A stretch of DNA of 64,000 nucleotides from Takakia lepidozioides (GCA_030704615.1 CM060734.1:48622042-48686041); one strand, 5' to 3'; shown: positions 12,079 to 23,732, counted from the first letter of the stretch. The notes: generated from the letters alone by a model not told the origin. Numbers and translations are program-made.

Positions 12079-12727
12079 TCAATTCCTTCTACTGCTTCGA
12101 CGGCGGGACGAAGAAGATCCTAATCCCGATGCTCCGATAGACTGAAAATCCGAGACTTCACCACCATTGCCATGATCAGTGCTGGAATCGTCCTCCCTAT
12201 CCGACCCCATATGTCCAGGCCCTTGAATCTGCAAGCGACCTCGAACCACATGTAGTTCTCTCTAAGGTCGAATCTCACTACGATTTTGAATACCATCCAC
12301 AGTATCTGGCCGGTTTGTAGGCCCATCGTCTACAAAGGTTGGATAGTTCTCTGTCGTTTATGGACTTGGGATGCAATCGAAGGCGGTCTCGAAGGAAGTA
12401 CCGGAGGGGGGTCTGCCTGAGATGGACCGGCATTAGATGGTCCTCCATGTGAGGAACCACGGATCTGCTGCACAACAGCCAGTTAAGATGGAATTGTAGT
12501 GGCAGGTTGTCATCATCCGAGGCTTCAACTTCCGCCCGGGCAGAATGATGCGTGCGTGTAGAAAACAGATCAACCCTGTTGATCCTTAATGCTCGTTGTG
12601 TTGATGGGGAGCTGGATCGGTTTGGACATTGTGGTGGAGCTAGTCGTATCGGTGAGGCATGTTCCCGTCCCGTCGACTATACAATAGGTTCGGCACCATC
12701 ATTTGTATAAACAGGGTTACGTAAGTC
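12079..12727 (-). pseudogene. hAT transposase gene, 3' tail (third piece)
   Basis: Directly after the A3 3' LTR the minus strand reads GAC TTA CGT (DLRNPVYTNDGAEPIV), continuing the frame that ends at PSD in the piece at 28135-28636. A TAG follows at 12677-12679. The same frame then gives EHASPIRLAPPQCPNRSSS and RALRINRVDLFSTRTHHSAR. Two frame changes (near 12480 and 12330) lead to a Ser/Arg-rich end (SSSSRRRSSRRN) with a TGA at 12079. I infer this is the decayed disordered C-terminus of the same transposase. The join is directly visible; the distal part rests on frame continuity. Positions 11855-12078 are probable 3' untranslated sequence with no gene. Confidence 0.6.
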
Positions 12728-13670
12728 TGTCGAGCGGCTTTTACTCACCCATCCCTTCGCTATCCGAGGTGGAAACTCCAAGATAGAAGAGTGGGCATCT
12801 CTAAGCACTCAGCCCGCTCAGAACAATCAGTCATGACCTACAGCTAGTGAATCAGGGTTGTGCTTCCTATTTGTATTTCTTCTTGCCTTCATGTTAGCAA
12901 TTTACCTTACTGTGTATACTGAAGCATCAGATTGTTTCAGTATCTACCAAATTCCATTCACTCATCCATTCATTCCACAGCTTCACTCATGTCTCTCTAC
13001 TCAGTGTGATTGTATCGAATAAGTATCCGATTATGATTTATCAGGTATCAGGCCAATGCCATGGTGACTCTAATCTGCCCTACAATATCACTACAGCTTT
13101 GCATGTAACAAGCATCTACTGTTCATCTTTCCTCTTTTATCGTGCTCTCCATTCTTGCTCCCGTTCTTGCTCTCCGCCTGATCTCCCCTCATGCATGACC
13201 AAGAAGCGCTCCCTGTGAAGTGATCCCCTACCTGGTGCTGCTCTGCCTAATCACCTACAAGCTGTTCAACCGCCTAACTAACTAACGGTCACCCCTGAAG
13301 TAACACGTTCCCTCTGCCAGATGTCTTGTTCCTACACAGTAGTTCCGTGCTAATGATAACAGTTCCCTTGTGCGCTGGGACGGGCTGTGCCAAACGGAGT
13401 GGGCTGTGACTGTGCGGGGCCCTGGTGGGGGGGGTGTCGAGTGGCAGGGGCCAAACTGTGTTGGGCTGTGACTGCTGTGTAAAGCTGTGTCATGTTGTGT
13501 CGACCAATGACTGGCTGTGCAAAGCTGTGATAAGCTGTGATAGATTGTGAGAGCCTGTCTACCACCCCTAAACCTGTGTGGCCTAAGTCTACCATCTGTA
13601 AGTCTGCGCAAAATTAAGGGTACACCACAGAACCCGTAAAAGCGTCCAAGTCCCAAACATCCCTCTAACA
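12728..13670 (-). repeat. 3' LTR of A3
   Basis: TGTTAGAGGGATG ... GCTCGACA. It contains a GGCTGTG-type array (about 13375-13560) and pairs with the LTR at 28637-29536 through shared diagnostic variants. Confidence 0.9.
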
Positions 13671-13690
13671 TTACCTCTCCCCCTCTCAAA
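13671..13690 (-). other. polypurine tract of A3
   Basis: The minus strand reads TTTTGAGAGGGGGAGAGGTAA just before the LTR start. This is the expected plus-strand primer position. Confidence 0.8.
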
Positions 13691-13708
13691 AAGCCGTGTC
13701 CTCATGGT

Positions 13709-16700
13709 TTACTGCTTAGGATCAGCAAACCTTTGTGAGCGAGCACCCTTCTGACGGTGCGAGTCTCTTGAAGGGCTCTGTGTGCGAGCTCGAGCCCTGT
13801 CACTGGCTGATGGAGGTGATTGAGCACCAAATGGAAATGTCTGACCCGCCTGTGGTTGATAACGAGGTAACCTCTCAGGCATAGGAGATCCTCGTCGTTT
13901 CTTCTCTGCCATCTGGAGTGCATAGTCTTCCGCCATGTCAAAAGGTTCCTCTGAAGAACCAGTAGTATCATAATCATCTTCCCCCCTGAGGTGTTTTGGC
14001 GGCCGAACTTTAAGTGGCTCCTCCGGAATCCTACGTGGCATACAATGTTGGCCCACCATGTCTGGAAGCTTAAACTGTACTACTTGCTGTAAACGCTTGC
14101 AAGCAAAATGAGTGAACTCCCTGAACTCCTTGGCTGTATAGGTGAGAGGTGTGCCAATGACTTTTGAACAGTGTAAGTATTTCCCAAGCTTCGTGTCCTT
14201 TATAGAAAATATCATCAGGGCCCAATTTTTCTTTGAGCAAGTTGTTCCAAGCCAAATTAAACCATGAACGAAGCTGGGAATCCTTCTGCATCATGACTTT
14301 CGCATCATAGAGATACATATGGGGCGGAACTGAAGGTAAGACCCAATGATCCCCACTGGAATAACTCAAAAATCATGATTGCATCTTCTGCTGCTCAATG
14401 TGATAACGTGCCATGAAACAAGCAGCATAGTACAATCCACAGCCCATGACAATACTAGATACATCCCTGGTCTTGGTGTAGATGTACCCATGAACAACCT
14501 GGAAGGCAATTAATTCCTTCAGCATGGTGCTTGCCTCCGACCAGTACCTTGCAAAATGATGATCCTCAATGGGTCGATTGTTCGGAAGAACCTTAGTCCG
14601 AGTTGCCACTGGCAACCAAATGCGCATGATCTGGTAATAATGTGCCAAAGATTGTGGAGGACTGAATTCCTCCCAAGCCAAATCCATCACAATGGGAATT
14701 TGGTTGAAGGGCATAATCATAGCCCGATTGTACTCCTGCGCAGCAGAAGTCCTAGGTGGGTTGAAAGCAACATCCTCCCAAACCTCAGACTGTGGCGGCG
14801 CCATGGTATCAACAGCGTGAGCCACCTGCACAGCCACCTGCTGTAGAGGTTGTGATATTGCCGCCGTTGTCCCTCCGCTGTCCTTCCTACTGCTGGCAAC
14901 TCTTGCACCTCCTATGATGAAGACTGGAAAATAAGAGTCCTGGCATGCAAATAAGTAGCCACCAGCTGCTCCTCAGGAACAAAGACTCTTTTGTCAATAT
15001 TGGAACTCAGGTCATCCACTTGAGTTTGCATGTCTTCCACATCATCCTGTAACTCCGTTATTCTACTATAGACATGTCTATAGTAGTTGTGGCAATGTTC
15101 GGCACCTGTAATCTAAGATCATTCATCTCCCCCTGAGTGAGCTTTCGTGGTGCCTTCCCTTCTACCGGCCCTTGTGTGCCATACTTGCATAAGATGATTA
15201 TCCACCAAGTCCTGTGTAGCACCCCTGAGAGCCTGCTCCTCCTTGAGTCTGTACACATCTAACTGCTATTGTAAAGCCTCCATGCGCTTCACATGAGGCT
15301 CAACCAGGGCCGCATAGGCAGCAGCCAGATTATTGGCTTCCTTCCAAGCCTTGTTAGCCACAGAGAGTTCATTTTTGTGGCCCGTGAGTGATTGCTGCAA
15401 CTGCAGGATGAACCTTTCCTTCTCAGCCTCAACCTGACTGTACTGTTGGAAATTATCCTCATTGCGACGGAGAGTAGCCTTCAGATCAGCAATAAGTTTC
15501 CCCTGCTCTACTGTCTCGGTTTCGGCCATCATACATCTCTCTGCTTGTCTGTTAAATTCTAACGCAGTTTGCTCCAGAGCAGTTGTTAGTGTGGCACATT
15601 GTATGGTCATTCTTTGATGAACTGTCTCCAACTCTGTATGAAGCACCTTCACTTCCTGCAATTCAATCAGATTCCCCTTTGCTAGCTGCAGGGCAGCCTT
15701 GGCATCCTCCAATTCTTTTTGCAACTTGAGGTTGGCCTCACAATCCACCTCGTTTGCACACTCAGTGGCAATTCTAGCCTCAAACTCCTGCTTGAGTTCC
15801 TCCCGCAAAGCTGCTAATTGTGTAGATTGAACATGGGATTTCACATAAATGCCCAACAAATTGAGTGTCATGCTTATGGAACTCATAAACATGGCCTGTT
15901 GTGGATCTTCATGGTGAACTTGCTGCTGTTCTCCCTGATCCTCCACAATGTGATGTTTCACCAACCATTCAGGCCACGTTCCCACAAGATCTTCTTCCTG
16001 AACGACCTCATTCTCCACAGGCGCTGCAGTGCCCTGACATTCTACCTCCGAAACCTCCGCCACAAGTTTGGGTATTACATGCACAGCAGGGATTTCCTTG
16101 GTCAAAGTCTGCACCTCTGGTACCACTGGTTCCCTGACCAAGCCAAAGTTTTCATAGAGAAGGTCACCCTTCTCAATTTCTGCCACGACCTGCTCTGTAG
16201 TAGGAATGTCCAACCCTTCTCCTTCCAGAGCAATAGGCTCTGGTGCAACAACATGTACTAACTGAGGGACCTCTAAAACAACCGAGTCAACTGGCTGTGA
16301 TGGCTGTGGTACCGAAGTGACTTCTTCTTCCGTCTCCAAAGGTCATGCTTCCAGTAAAAACAGCCCTCTGTGCGGCTGTTCCCCATCTTGCACAAGAGCT
16401 ATGGAAACATCATCATTTCACGGTCCCATTGAAGCTAGTGGATCGGCCACTATAGGCCTGTCCCTCTTTTGTCTCTTGGACTGGTGCCGCCCTTCCAATC
16501 CACCTTCACCATGTGAAGAGCCATGCTCCTCAATTGCAGTGGTTGCTGCCTCAAACACTCCCATCTCCTTACGTTCTCGCGTATCAAGTATGCAAGAATC
16601 AAGAATAATTTGCGCAATCACTGGGCCAGACACAACGATTGGAGACTTAGCAGCAATGCCTTGTAACCGCTTCATCTCTTCCACCAAACCATTGTACATT

Positions 16701-17424
16701 AAGTCCGCCCAAGCCACATCTTCCCCCCTCAAGGCTTTCAGTATCTCCTCCGTGAATGATCTGCTAAGGTATTGTTGGTTCTGTTTCATGGCAAACAGAA
16801 CGTTCAGAACCTGACCAACTTTTCTTAACCCTGGGTACTTGGCCTTGGTACAAGTGTATCCCTGAGTCTTCAAGAAACTCCTTTCTTGGAACAAATTGCC
16901 TATCTGCAATCTTGCCCTGTGTTGATCGACATTTACACGGCCTGATGGCAATTCAAACAATTGCTGCAAGTATTGGGAAGTAATCTCTATATCTACTCCC
17001 CTCACTTGTGTAACTCCCGTCTGAGGTTCAAAGTTTTGAATGAATTGTATCATGAACGCCCTATGATGCAAGGACCATTCATTGCGTAGCAGTCCCTCCA
17101 ATCGCAACTCCTTCCACAGCTGCACTGCCTGAGGTGTAGCAATTGTCTGCTTCTACAAAATCGTGGTGCTCTTCACCCTAACATCCTCCATTCCCCGAAT
17201 TCTCTTCATTCCAGACAAACAAGATGGCCTTGTTTGAAATAGATCTAAGAAAGCTTGCAAGGCGTAGAGCATAAAAGTATGGTTGGCACATAACGGAACG
17301 GGTAAGTGCGTGCAAGCCTGTGGGGCTTGCAAGTATCGAGTGAGAGGAATGTACTCTCAACCCGTCCGTCCTTGCGCCACTGCGTAAGAAGTAAAGCGAG
17401 CGTATAATCTGTAATATCCGCCAT
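13709..17424 (-). pseudogene. A3 ORF3, large extra ORF downstream of pol
   Basis: Starts at ATG 17424 (MADITDYTLALLLTQW), equivalent to ATG 55342 in A1 and 39923 in A2. Regions in order: an N-terminal domain (about 17.4-16.4 kb, with YLQQLFELPSGRVNVDQ and IVVSGPVIAQIILDS); an acidic linker with GLDIPTTEQVVAEIEKGDLL; a long coiled coil (about 15.83-15.27 kb, Glu/Gln/Lys heptads, EARIATECANEVD); a second globular-looking domain (about 14.84-14.10 kb, MIMPFNQIPIVMDLAWEEF, QIMRIWLPVATRTKVLPN); and a basic Ser/Arg tail ending at TAA 13709. I see no signal peptide, transmembrane helix or glycoprotein pattern, so it is not an obvious env. I do not recognise the family. Several frameshifts break this copy (near 17245, 16418, 15260, 14720, 14370, 14215). 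Confidence 0.75.
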
Positions 17425-17611
17425 AGCTACAAAGCTATAGTTTTGATTGCCCCTCCCGTCGAGACACTGGTTATTCGGAGTCACCCCGACTCTTCCGCTC
17501 ATAACTCTTCGAATTTCTTGTTCTTGTTTCTTGGAGGGAACCACTTGCATGAAATTCTTGCTCCTGATTGGCTGTTGCCTCCTTGGGTAACTTCTTAATT
17601 TTACCCCCCTC

Positions 17612-17639
17612 AGTGGACATTCCCACTGGAATGTCCACT
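17612..17639. other. hairpin between pol and ORF3 (A3)
   Basis: AGTGGACATTCC, loop CACT, GGAATGTCCACT: a perfect 12-bp stem. A related hairpin sits at the same place in A1 (55503-55533) and A2 (39736-39766). Confidence 0.75.
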
Positions 17640-17939
17640 AGGACAGCACATGTGGCAAAAGTCCCCCTTTTTTGTACTCGTGAAGAGTTCCGTTACTTTT
17701 GCCCTGAATGCACTAATGGGCCCACAAATAGTTTTGGCTGATGTACCGATTAGGTACAGTTTGTCTTCTTGCATGATGACACCCACTTTTGCAATATATA
17801 CACCGCGGTGTGCTTCGCCCTAGTGGCCACGTGTTCGTTTTCAGACATGCCTCCGTCTTCCCCTGTCCGCGTGGCACATTCTCCGAGTTTGACTTCCAAG
17901 CTGTCCTTTCACCCGCCGGCCACTTTTCTGACGTTAACC

Positions 17940-18110
17940 CGCATCCACCTGTCACTAACCCTATGGACTGTGCAACCCGCGTGGGCTGTGTTAGGCTGTG
18001 TGATGTTGTGATGGGCTGTGATAGACTGTGTGACACTGTGGTGGGCTGTGATAGACTGTGTCACCCTATGGTGGGTTGTGATAGCTACGCGAACACCTGT
18101 ACCTTCCGCC
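17940..18110 (-). repeat. internal GGCTGTG array of A3
   Basis: The plus strand shows repeated GGGCTGTGATAGACTGTGT-like units with a period near 30 bp (two ~15-bp half units). On the element strand it reads as Gln-Ser-Ile-Thr-Ala-His-His type repeats in one frame. It is the short, diverged equivalent of the array in A1. Confidence 0.8.
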
Positions 18111-18111
18111 T

Positions 18112-18502
18112 TGGCCATACACACTCGGCGTAATGACAAGTGCTCCATACTCCGTTGGTATCACCGGTGCAGCCCGTGACGGTTTCTGTGTTTCGACATG
18201 CAAATCGTGCCGCAATGGTTTGTTATGGATACCACTGTATCCCTTCAACTTATTGGCATTGACTCTTCCCAACATCTCTTTGTTAATGGTTTGTAACATG
18301 GTTGTGTTGTTATCATACATCTTCTGTATGACATACGGTCCTTTCCATGGTGATTTAAGCTTAGAAGCTTTAATCTTTCCCTTCTTCTCCAACCACAATA
18401 CCAAATCTCCCGTCTTAAAAGTCTTAAATTTACCTTCATCCAACTGATCCTTCCTCCTCATCTGAATTCTGGTCATGTTATCTGTTGCATCAGCACGTAC
18501 TT
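18112..18502 (-). pseudogene. A3 pol C-terminus (integrase C-terminal domain)
   Basis: From the breakpoint: VRADATDNMTRIQMRRKDQ, FKTGDLVLWLEKKGKIKASK and SPWKGPYVIQKMYDNN, the GPY/F-type basic end of Ty3/Gypsy integrases, then an extension towards the internal array. No chromodomain is visible. The rest of this integrase is at about 35.1-35.73 kb on the plus strand. Confidence 0.85.
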
Positions 18503-18506
18503 CTTT
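18498..18506. other. left inversion breakpoint (A2 protease joined to A3 integrase)
   Basis: On the minus strand ATGGCAGATCAAAGAAGT (protease, MADQRS) runs straight into ACGTGCTGATGC (integrase, VRADA). In intact copies the first is followed by GTACAGCCATTGG and the second preceded by GTGGAAGA. AGAAGT is shared by both, giving about 6 bp of microhomology. Confidence 0.9.
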
Positions 18507-21171
18507 GATCTGCCATTGTTACTGTAAATGGGGCTGGTTTCATGCTACTTAGACCAAGCTTCTTCCTTAATTGGTCTGTCATGATATTTACTCCAGAACC
18601 ACCATCTATCAGTACATCAGTTAGTTCTGTGCTTCCAATTCTCAATTGGATTACTGGCATAGAATCATCAAAGTCCATGACTGGTTCTCGCCCTTCCGGC
18701 TTCACATTATAACTGGTCACCTTGCTGTTCAGGTCTGTGTTTCGTGTCTCTTGGGCAATTCGATTGATTGCTTGATACAGCCTGTGCCTACAATAAGGTG
18801 CCACAGCTAATAGCTGTCCAATGGTAATTTCCGCTTTGGTCTGACATATTACTGCAGCCAAAGTCTCTTCATTACTTTGCATGTCTGCATCCTCTTTTTT
18901 CCTTTCTTCCTCACTCCCCTCTTTTTCTCCATCCGAATCAGAGGAATCTGCCACAGGAATATCAGTACTCTTTTGCATTTCCCTTATAGTATCTGCCACT
19001 TCCTTGTGCAGTTCCTTCTCATCCTTCCAAGTCTCTTCATCTTCAGGCATATCATTGCCACTTCCAGTCTCATCTTCTTCCTCTTCTACTGGAGGTATTA
19101 GTTTGGCTTTACTTCTTGTTACTATCATTGTACTTACTTCTGGTACAACACATGGCCTAACCATGTGAGCTGCCACCACTGGGCCCTCATTCACAGGAGC
19201 TCTCATCTCATTCTGGTGTCTTATCCAGAATGAACAGGCTGCCTTGCGATGTCCTGGCTGATTACAATAGTAACATAGCTCTTCACCATTGGGTCCTCGC
19301 CCTTGGTCTGGTCTTGGATTATTTCTATAATCCTGATTCCCGGGCTGGTAATTCCCCCTTGGATTACCTTGATAGTTGCCTCTGGAATTTCCTTGGTAAT
19401 TCCCTCTTGAATTACCTCTCCCTTCCATGCCATTGTTATAACCACCAGACCTACCATAGTGGTCCTGATCATTGCTTCTTCTTGGCTGGGGCTGCACCTG
19501 ATGCACCTCACTTGCCTAGGTTCTCTTGCAGCTGTCCTTCTGTTGTAGTAACAATTCTCAGTAGAATGGTTATCCATTTTACAGATAGTACAGGTTTCTC
19601 CTTCATGTGGCATTCTGTAGTGGTATGGCCTTCATTCTGGCACTTTGCACACCATACACCCTTCCTCCAATGTGTTGCAGCCTCTGTGGCATACTTCTTC
19701 AAGATTTCTTCCAATCTTTTCTCATAGTTATCCCTCTTCAACTTTTCCTTTCTCTTACTCTTTCTTTTTAGTTCTTGCTCTTCTTCTTCATCTGACTCAT
19801 CTTCAGAGTCCTCATCTTCCTTTTTCTCTCTCCTGAGCATTCCCAATTGCTCAATTCTGTTTGCAGTTTCAAATGCCTCCTCCACTGTATTATGGGGTAA
19901 CATATCCACTTTCTTCTGCAACTCTGGTCTTAGTCCACTCACAAACCAAGTCTTCTGTAAACCGGGTGCTGGTACTGCAGCCAGCTTTTTCATCATCAAT
20001 TCCATCTTCTCCATATACTCTTCAACAGTTTCATGCTTCTTCTGCTTCAGCTGTTGTAAACTTCCATACACTTCATCCTCAGTTTTACTTGTCCTGAACC
20101 TATTTCGAAATGCTGTATTCAAGCCATTCCAGGTTAGGAAATGATTATCAGGGAATCTTGCATACCATTCACTTGCTTTCTTGATAAGTGAACAAGGAAA
20201 GTCTCATCTTGGCATCATCATCGCCATTCTTATTGTTCACTATACACATGTGCTCAAATTGGCTAATGTGTACATCGGGATCCCCTTTTCCTGAATATAT
20301 TGGAAAGGGTGGTTTTGCCCGTGTTGGTTGTAACGCCATCTGTGGCCTACCTTCTGCCCACTGACAGGTGCTGGCACCCTTGCTGGTGCTGGTCCTTCTG
20401 GACCTGTTGTTTTTGTGGTGGATCTTCCACCAAGTGGTGGCCCTTGAGCACTCCCTGCTTCTGGCCCCACGATATTCACAGTATTCCCAGCTTCAGTTGC
20501 ACTACTTCCCACACTCCCTGTCCCCCCAGAGCCAGATCCAGGCAGCCCGCCTGATCCCCCTGAGCCGACACCTTCGTTGGCCTGTGATCCAAGTGCTCCA
20601 CTTGATCCAGGTCCAACAGGTTGGGATGTCCTGGTTGTAGTCTCAATCTCAGCTGTTGGGTCTACTTCTTCATATTCTTCCTCTTCTAATTTCTTCTCTC
20701 TGTTTTCATCCTCCAAGTTCTGCCCTTGGGTTTCTTCTTCACTCATGTAACTCAACTGTAATGGTGTTGGAGAGTCTGAACTCTCCGTTGGCTCTGCCAC
20801 ATCCTCATCTCCTTCTTCATCTTCTGCTTCAGAAACTGGAGTTCCTGCTTTTGGTGTTCCATGCCAACTCTTATCAAAGATTTCTGTCAAGTCTTTTATC
20901 CAAGGATGTACCTCAGATCTTTCACACCTCGTGATTGATCTTCTTCCTGTACCAATTCCCTTAATCTTTCTTGCAAAGAAACAGAAGGAGTGGCATCCAA
21001 CTCTAGTTCTTCCGGTATAGGTGATGCACTCTTTGATCTTAATGGTGTGAGAGGTCCAGATGATTCCCCTATGTCTATTCCTCTCTCCCAAAGATATGGA
21101 TAATTAGCTTTCAGATAGCTTTCTCTTTTTGCTGAATATCTCTGTCGTCTAGCTTCTCTTTCATCACTCAT
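18503..21171 (-). pseudogene. A2 gag-pol, 5' part (gag, nucleocapsid, start of protease)
   Basis: Starts at MSDEREARRQRYSAKRES (ATG 21171). Acidic Ser/Pro/Gly-rich region to ~20.4 kb; capsid-like Gag (about 20.29-19.9 kb, KASEWYARFPDNHFLTWNG, KTWFVSGLRPELQKKVDML); Lys/Glu-rich stretch; knuckles CAKCQNEGHTTTEC and CYYCNQPGHRKAAC (the latter near 19250) separated by RGNYQGN repeats; protease motif VLIDGGSGVNIM (about 18.6 kb), cut at MADQRS by the inversion. Frameshifts near 20900, 20205 and 19510. It continues at 35733 on the plus strand. Confidence 0.9.
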
Positions 21172-21359
21172 GTCCCATGTCTTTCATTTCTTTTAATGTG
21201 GCAATAACCAAAACTCTCTTCTGTAATATCTCTCGTATATGCCTAGGTTTCTTTCAAGCTTCAATGCACCCTTGGCTATACTTGAAGTCTCTGTTACCAT
21301 ATAACCATATGGCAAACAAGTCTGAAAAGCTGTTCTTGGTGTGAGTTTGATCCACAAAA

Positions 21360-21437
21360 TATGACCAATCAGATCAGTTCATCTAATTTTCCAGAAGATT
21401 TAAAAGAATTTAATATATTTTTAAAAAAGAACCGGAA
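21360..21437. other. AT-rich filler replacing part of A2 ORF0
   Basis: A1 has a short run (ATCCTTTGGAATCCAATTCT on the plus strand) between GATCCACAAAAT and ACCAGTACAAGC. A2 instead has about 78 bp of unrelated, very AT-rich sequence, including TTTTTAAAAAAGAACCGG. It resembles filler DNA from end-joining repair. Source unknown. Confidence 0.7.
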
Positions 21438-21828
21438 CCTAACACCAGTACAAGCTCTTCATGCATATGAGTATAAACATTCACCTTTCTTTCTTCCCAG
21501 CCTTCAAACTCTACTCGTTTAATGGATAGCAATGCTATCACATAAACCAATGTTGGTAACCAACGTGCTCTTCCTCTACAGGCTACCTGATAAATCTTTA
21601 TCACTCCTTTCTCCAGACCCCATTCTGGATCAGCATCATGCACTCGTTTAAGAATATTTTTCTTTACAACCCGTCTGGCAATTCCAAGAACCTTTGAAAG
21701 AATTGTTTGGACAATCTTTCTTCTTCCTTCGTTCCACAGGGAATTTGATTCACTTCAAATTCTTTAATGGTCCATCCACCATGATCCCACCAGATGCCTG
21801 TCACATCTGGTTGTTCATGTCCCAGTTC

Positions 21829-21845
21829 CCCAGTATGGTCGCCAA
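21829..21845 (-). other. primer binding site of A2
   Basis: TGGCGACCATACTGGGG, one base after the LTR end (CGACA-TT-TGGCG). It begins TGG as expected for pairing with a tRNA CCA end; the tRNA is not identified. It lies inside the ORF0 reading frame (FGDHTGE). Confidence 0.7.
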
Positions 21846-21846
21846 A

Positions 21847-22862
21847 TGTCGCGCGGCTTTTACTCACCCATCCCTTCGCTATCCGAGGCGGAAACTCCAA
21901 GATAGAAGAGTTGGAAATCTCTAAGTACTCAGCCCGCGCAGAACAATCAGTCATGACCTACAGCTAGTGTATCATGGGGGTGTTTCCTATTTGTTTCCCT
22001 TTCCGCATTCATCTTAGCTACCTACCATTGATAATTAAGTATCAGTTTGCTTCATCATCTATCGTCCTTCCTTCACTCATCCATTCAATCCACAGCTTCA
22101 CTCAGATCTCTCTACACAGTGTGATTGTATCAAGTATCATTATGATCATCAGGCCGAAGCCATTATGTCTCTAATCTCTCTACAATATCATACAGCTCAT
22201 ATAACACATCTACTAATCCTCCTCCTTCCTCCTCTCTCCGATCCTCTCCCCCCACTCCGAATCTCCTTCCCCAATAATCCCCCATCATCATTCCCCGTTC
22301 TTCCCTTTATCTTCCTATCCGTAGTTCTAACCGTTTCCCTCACTAACCGTCGCTTGTGAACTAACATGTTCCCCACAGTCGTTCCCGTCCTGCTCTCTCC
22401 GTTCCCTATGATCGTGACCGCTGTGTCAAGCTGTGAGTGGCTGTGTGAAACTGTGACGGGCTGTGACTGGCTGTGCGACTGTGTTTGGCTGTGTCAGGCT
22501 GTGACTGGCTGTGTCGGCTGTGTCGGGCTGTGATTGGCTGTGTGGGCTGTGTGGGCTGTGTCGACTGTGTTTGGGCTGTGTCAGGCTGTGACTGGCTGTG
22601 TCGGCTGTGTCGGGCTGTGATTGGCTGTGTCGGCTGTGTCGGCTGTGTCGACTGTGACGACTGTGACGGGCTGTGTTGGCTGTGTCGGCTGTGACGACTG
22701 TGACGGGCTGTGTCGGCTGTGTCGACTGTGACGACTGTGTAACCCCCCTCTACAGTGCGTTGCTGTCACCCCTAAGGCTCCTGTTGGTCTCAGTCTGTGC
22801 AAAAATTAAGGGTACCCTACAGATCCCATATAAGTGTCTAAGTCCCCTACAGTCCTCTAACA
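21847..22862 (-). repeat. 5' LTR of A2
   Basis: TGTTAGAGGACTGTAGGGG ... CGCGCGACA, 1016 bp. It holds the longest GGCTGTG array in the window (about 22425-22740). It shares GATCTGTAGGGTACCC with the LTR at 43712-44698, where A1 has CTGAGGAGTACCC. Confidence 0.92.
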
Positions 22863-22863
22863 G

Positions 22864-23732
22864 TACTTTCTGGTGGCAATCGATCACTTCTCAAAATGGA
22901 TAGAAGCTGCACCAGTGGCAGACCATACAGCAGCCCTTGCTGCCCGCTTCTCTGAGGAAGAAGTAATTGACAGGTATAACTGCCCACATACGTTGCTCAC
23001 TGACAATGGCGCAGAGTGGGGAGGTGAGTTTGAAGATACATGCCACGAATACGGTATAAAGAGGGAGCATAGCGCCCCCTACTGGCCTCAGTGTAACGGT
23101 ATGGTGGAAAGGGTCATTAAGTCTCTCAAACAGAGCATCACCACCCTAGGAGTTGGAAACGACACTGAGTGGGATCAGAATCTCTATAAGGCCCTGTTTG
23201 GTTACAGAATGGGTGTCCATGCTTCCACTAGATTCTCACCTTTTCAGGTACTTACTGGTAGGATTCCCAGGCTGGGAATTGACAATAGGTTACATTTTCT
23301 TACAACACCAGTAAATTCTGATGGATCTGTAGCAGAGGTCACACTTATGATGCAGCAGAAAATCCAGCTTCTCACAGAGATGAAGGCAAAGCTACGAAGA
23401 GTGTGAAGAAAGGGCAGCGTCAACAGGCAAAAGATTATGAAAGAAGGCATCGAACAGGGCATACCTACTGCACGTTGATGGAGAACAGCAAGGTAATGAT
23501 GTTGAGGCCTGGAAAGAGGTCTTCCATGACATCTCCATGGGAGGGACCCTATGACTTTTTGGGATACAAGGATGCAGGAAGCACAACCAAGACTGGAGAA
23601 GCTGCACGAAGATGCAGGTTGAGAGATGGAGCAGACAAGGAATGGGTAAGAAGTAGGAGGGATTTAAAACCCTTCATACCACCAATAGGTGTTCAGCCGT
23701 TAAAGGTGGTCAGTGAGGACCCTGACACTTAA
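22864..23732 (+). pseudogene. B integrase, catalytic core and C-terminus
   Basis: YFLVAIDHFSKWIEAAPVAD directly continues the broken integrase. The second catalytic Asp is in LLTDNGAEWGGEF and the Glu in NGMVERVIKSLK, about 35 residues apart (DD35E). The first Asp (AIDTAGPLP) is on the other piece at ~44.73 kb. The C-terminal part has SPWEGPYDFLGYKDAG and RRDLKPFIPP, then a stop at 23732. A 2-nt frame change near 23404 (RRV then KKGQRQQAKDYERR) breaks it. No chromodomain seen. Confidence 0.9.

Larger units (their letters stand above)
12728..18502 (-). mobile_element. retrotransposon A3, 3' half (integrase C-terminus to 3' LTR)
   Basis: Minus-strand order: integrase C-terminal segment from 18502, GGCTGTG array, hairpin, ORF3, polypurine tract, 3' LTR. 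Its 5' half is at 28637-35731 on the plus strand. The LTRs share private variants absent from other copies, for example ACAGATGGTAGACTTAGGCC. Target duplications GACGT (28632-28636) and GACTT (12727-12723, minus) match at 4 of 5 bases. Confidence 0.9.
21193..21954 (-). pseudogene. A2 ORF0
   Basis: ATG at 21954, about 108 nt inside the LTR. Frame: LEISNSSILEFPPRIAKGW, then PBS-encoded FGDHTGE, QPDVTGIWWDHGGW, RLSKQFFQRFLELPDG, a frameshift near 21665, DADPEWGLEKGVIKIYQVAC, and EERKVNVYTHMHEELVLV. It is then broken by an AT-rich replacement (21360-21437). The end of the frame (RREFWLLPH, TAA at 21193) lies 21 nt before the gag ATG at 21171. No known domain recognised. Confidence 0.75.
18503..22862 (-). 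mobile_element. retrotransposon A2, 5' half (LTR to protease)
   Basis: Minus-strand order: LTR, PBS, ORF0, gag, nucleocapsid, protease up to MADQRS. The LTR starts exactly beside the integrase gene of B, whose GTACT (22863-22867) is the target duplication (AGTAC on the A2 strand). The matching AGTAC follows the other A2 LTR at 44699-44703. A2 therefore inserted antisense into B. Confidence 0.93.

Noticed and set aside
22425-22740. CRISPR-like array of short repeats
   Set aside because: Units are ~10 bp, variable and without unique spacers, and they sit in retrotransposon LTRs of a plant genome. They are tandem repeats.
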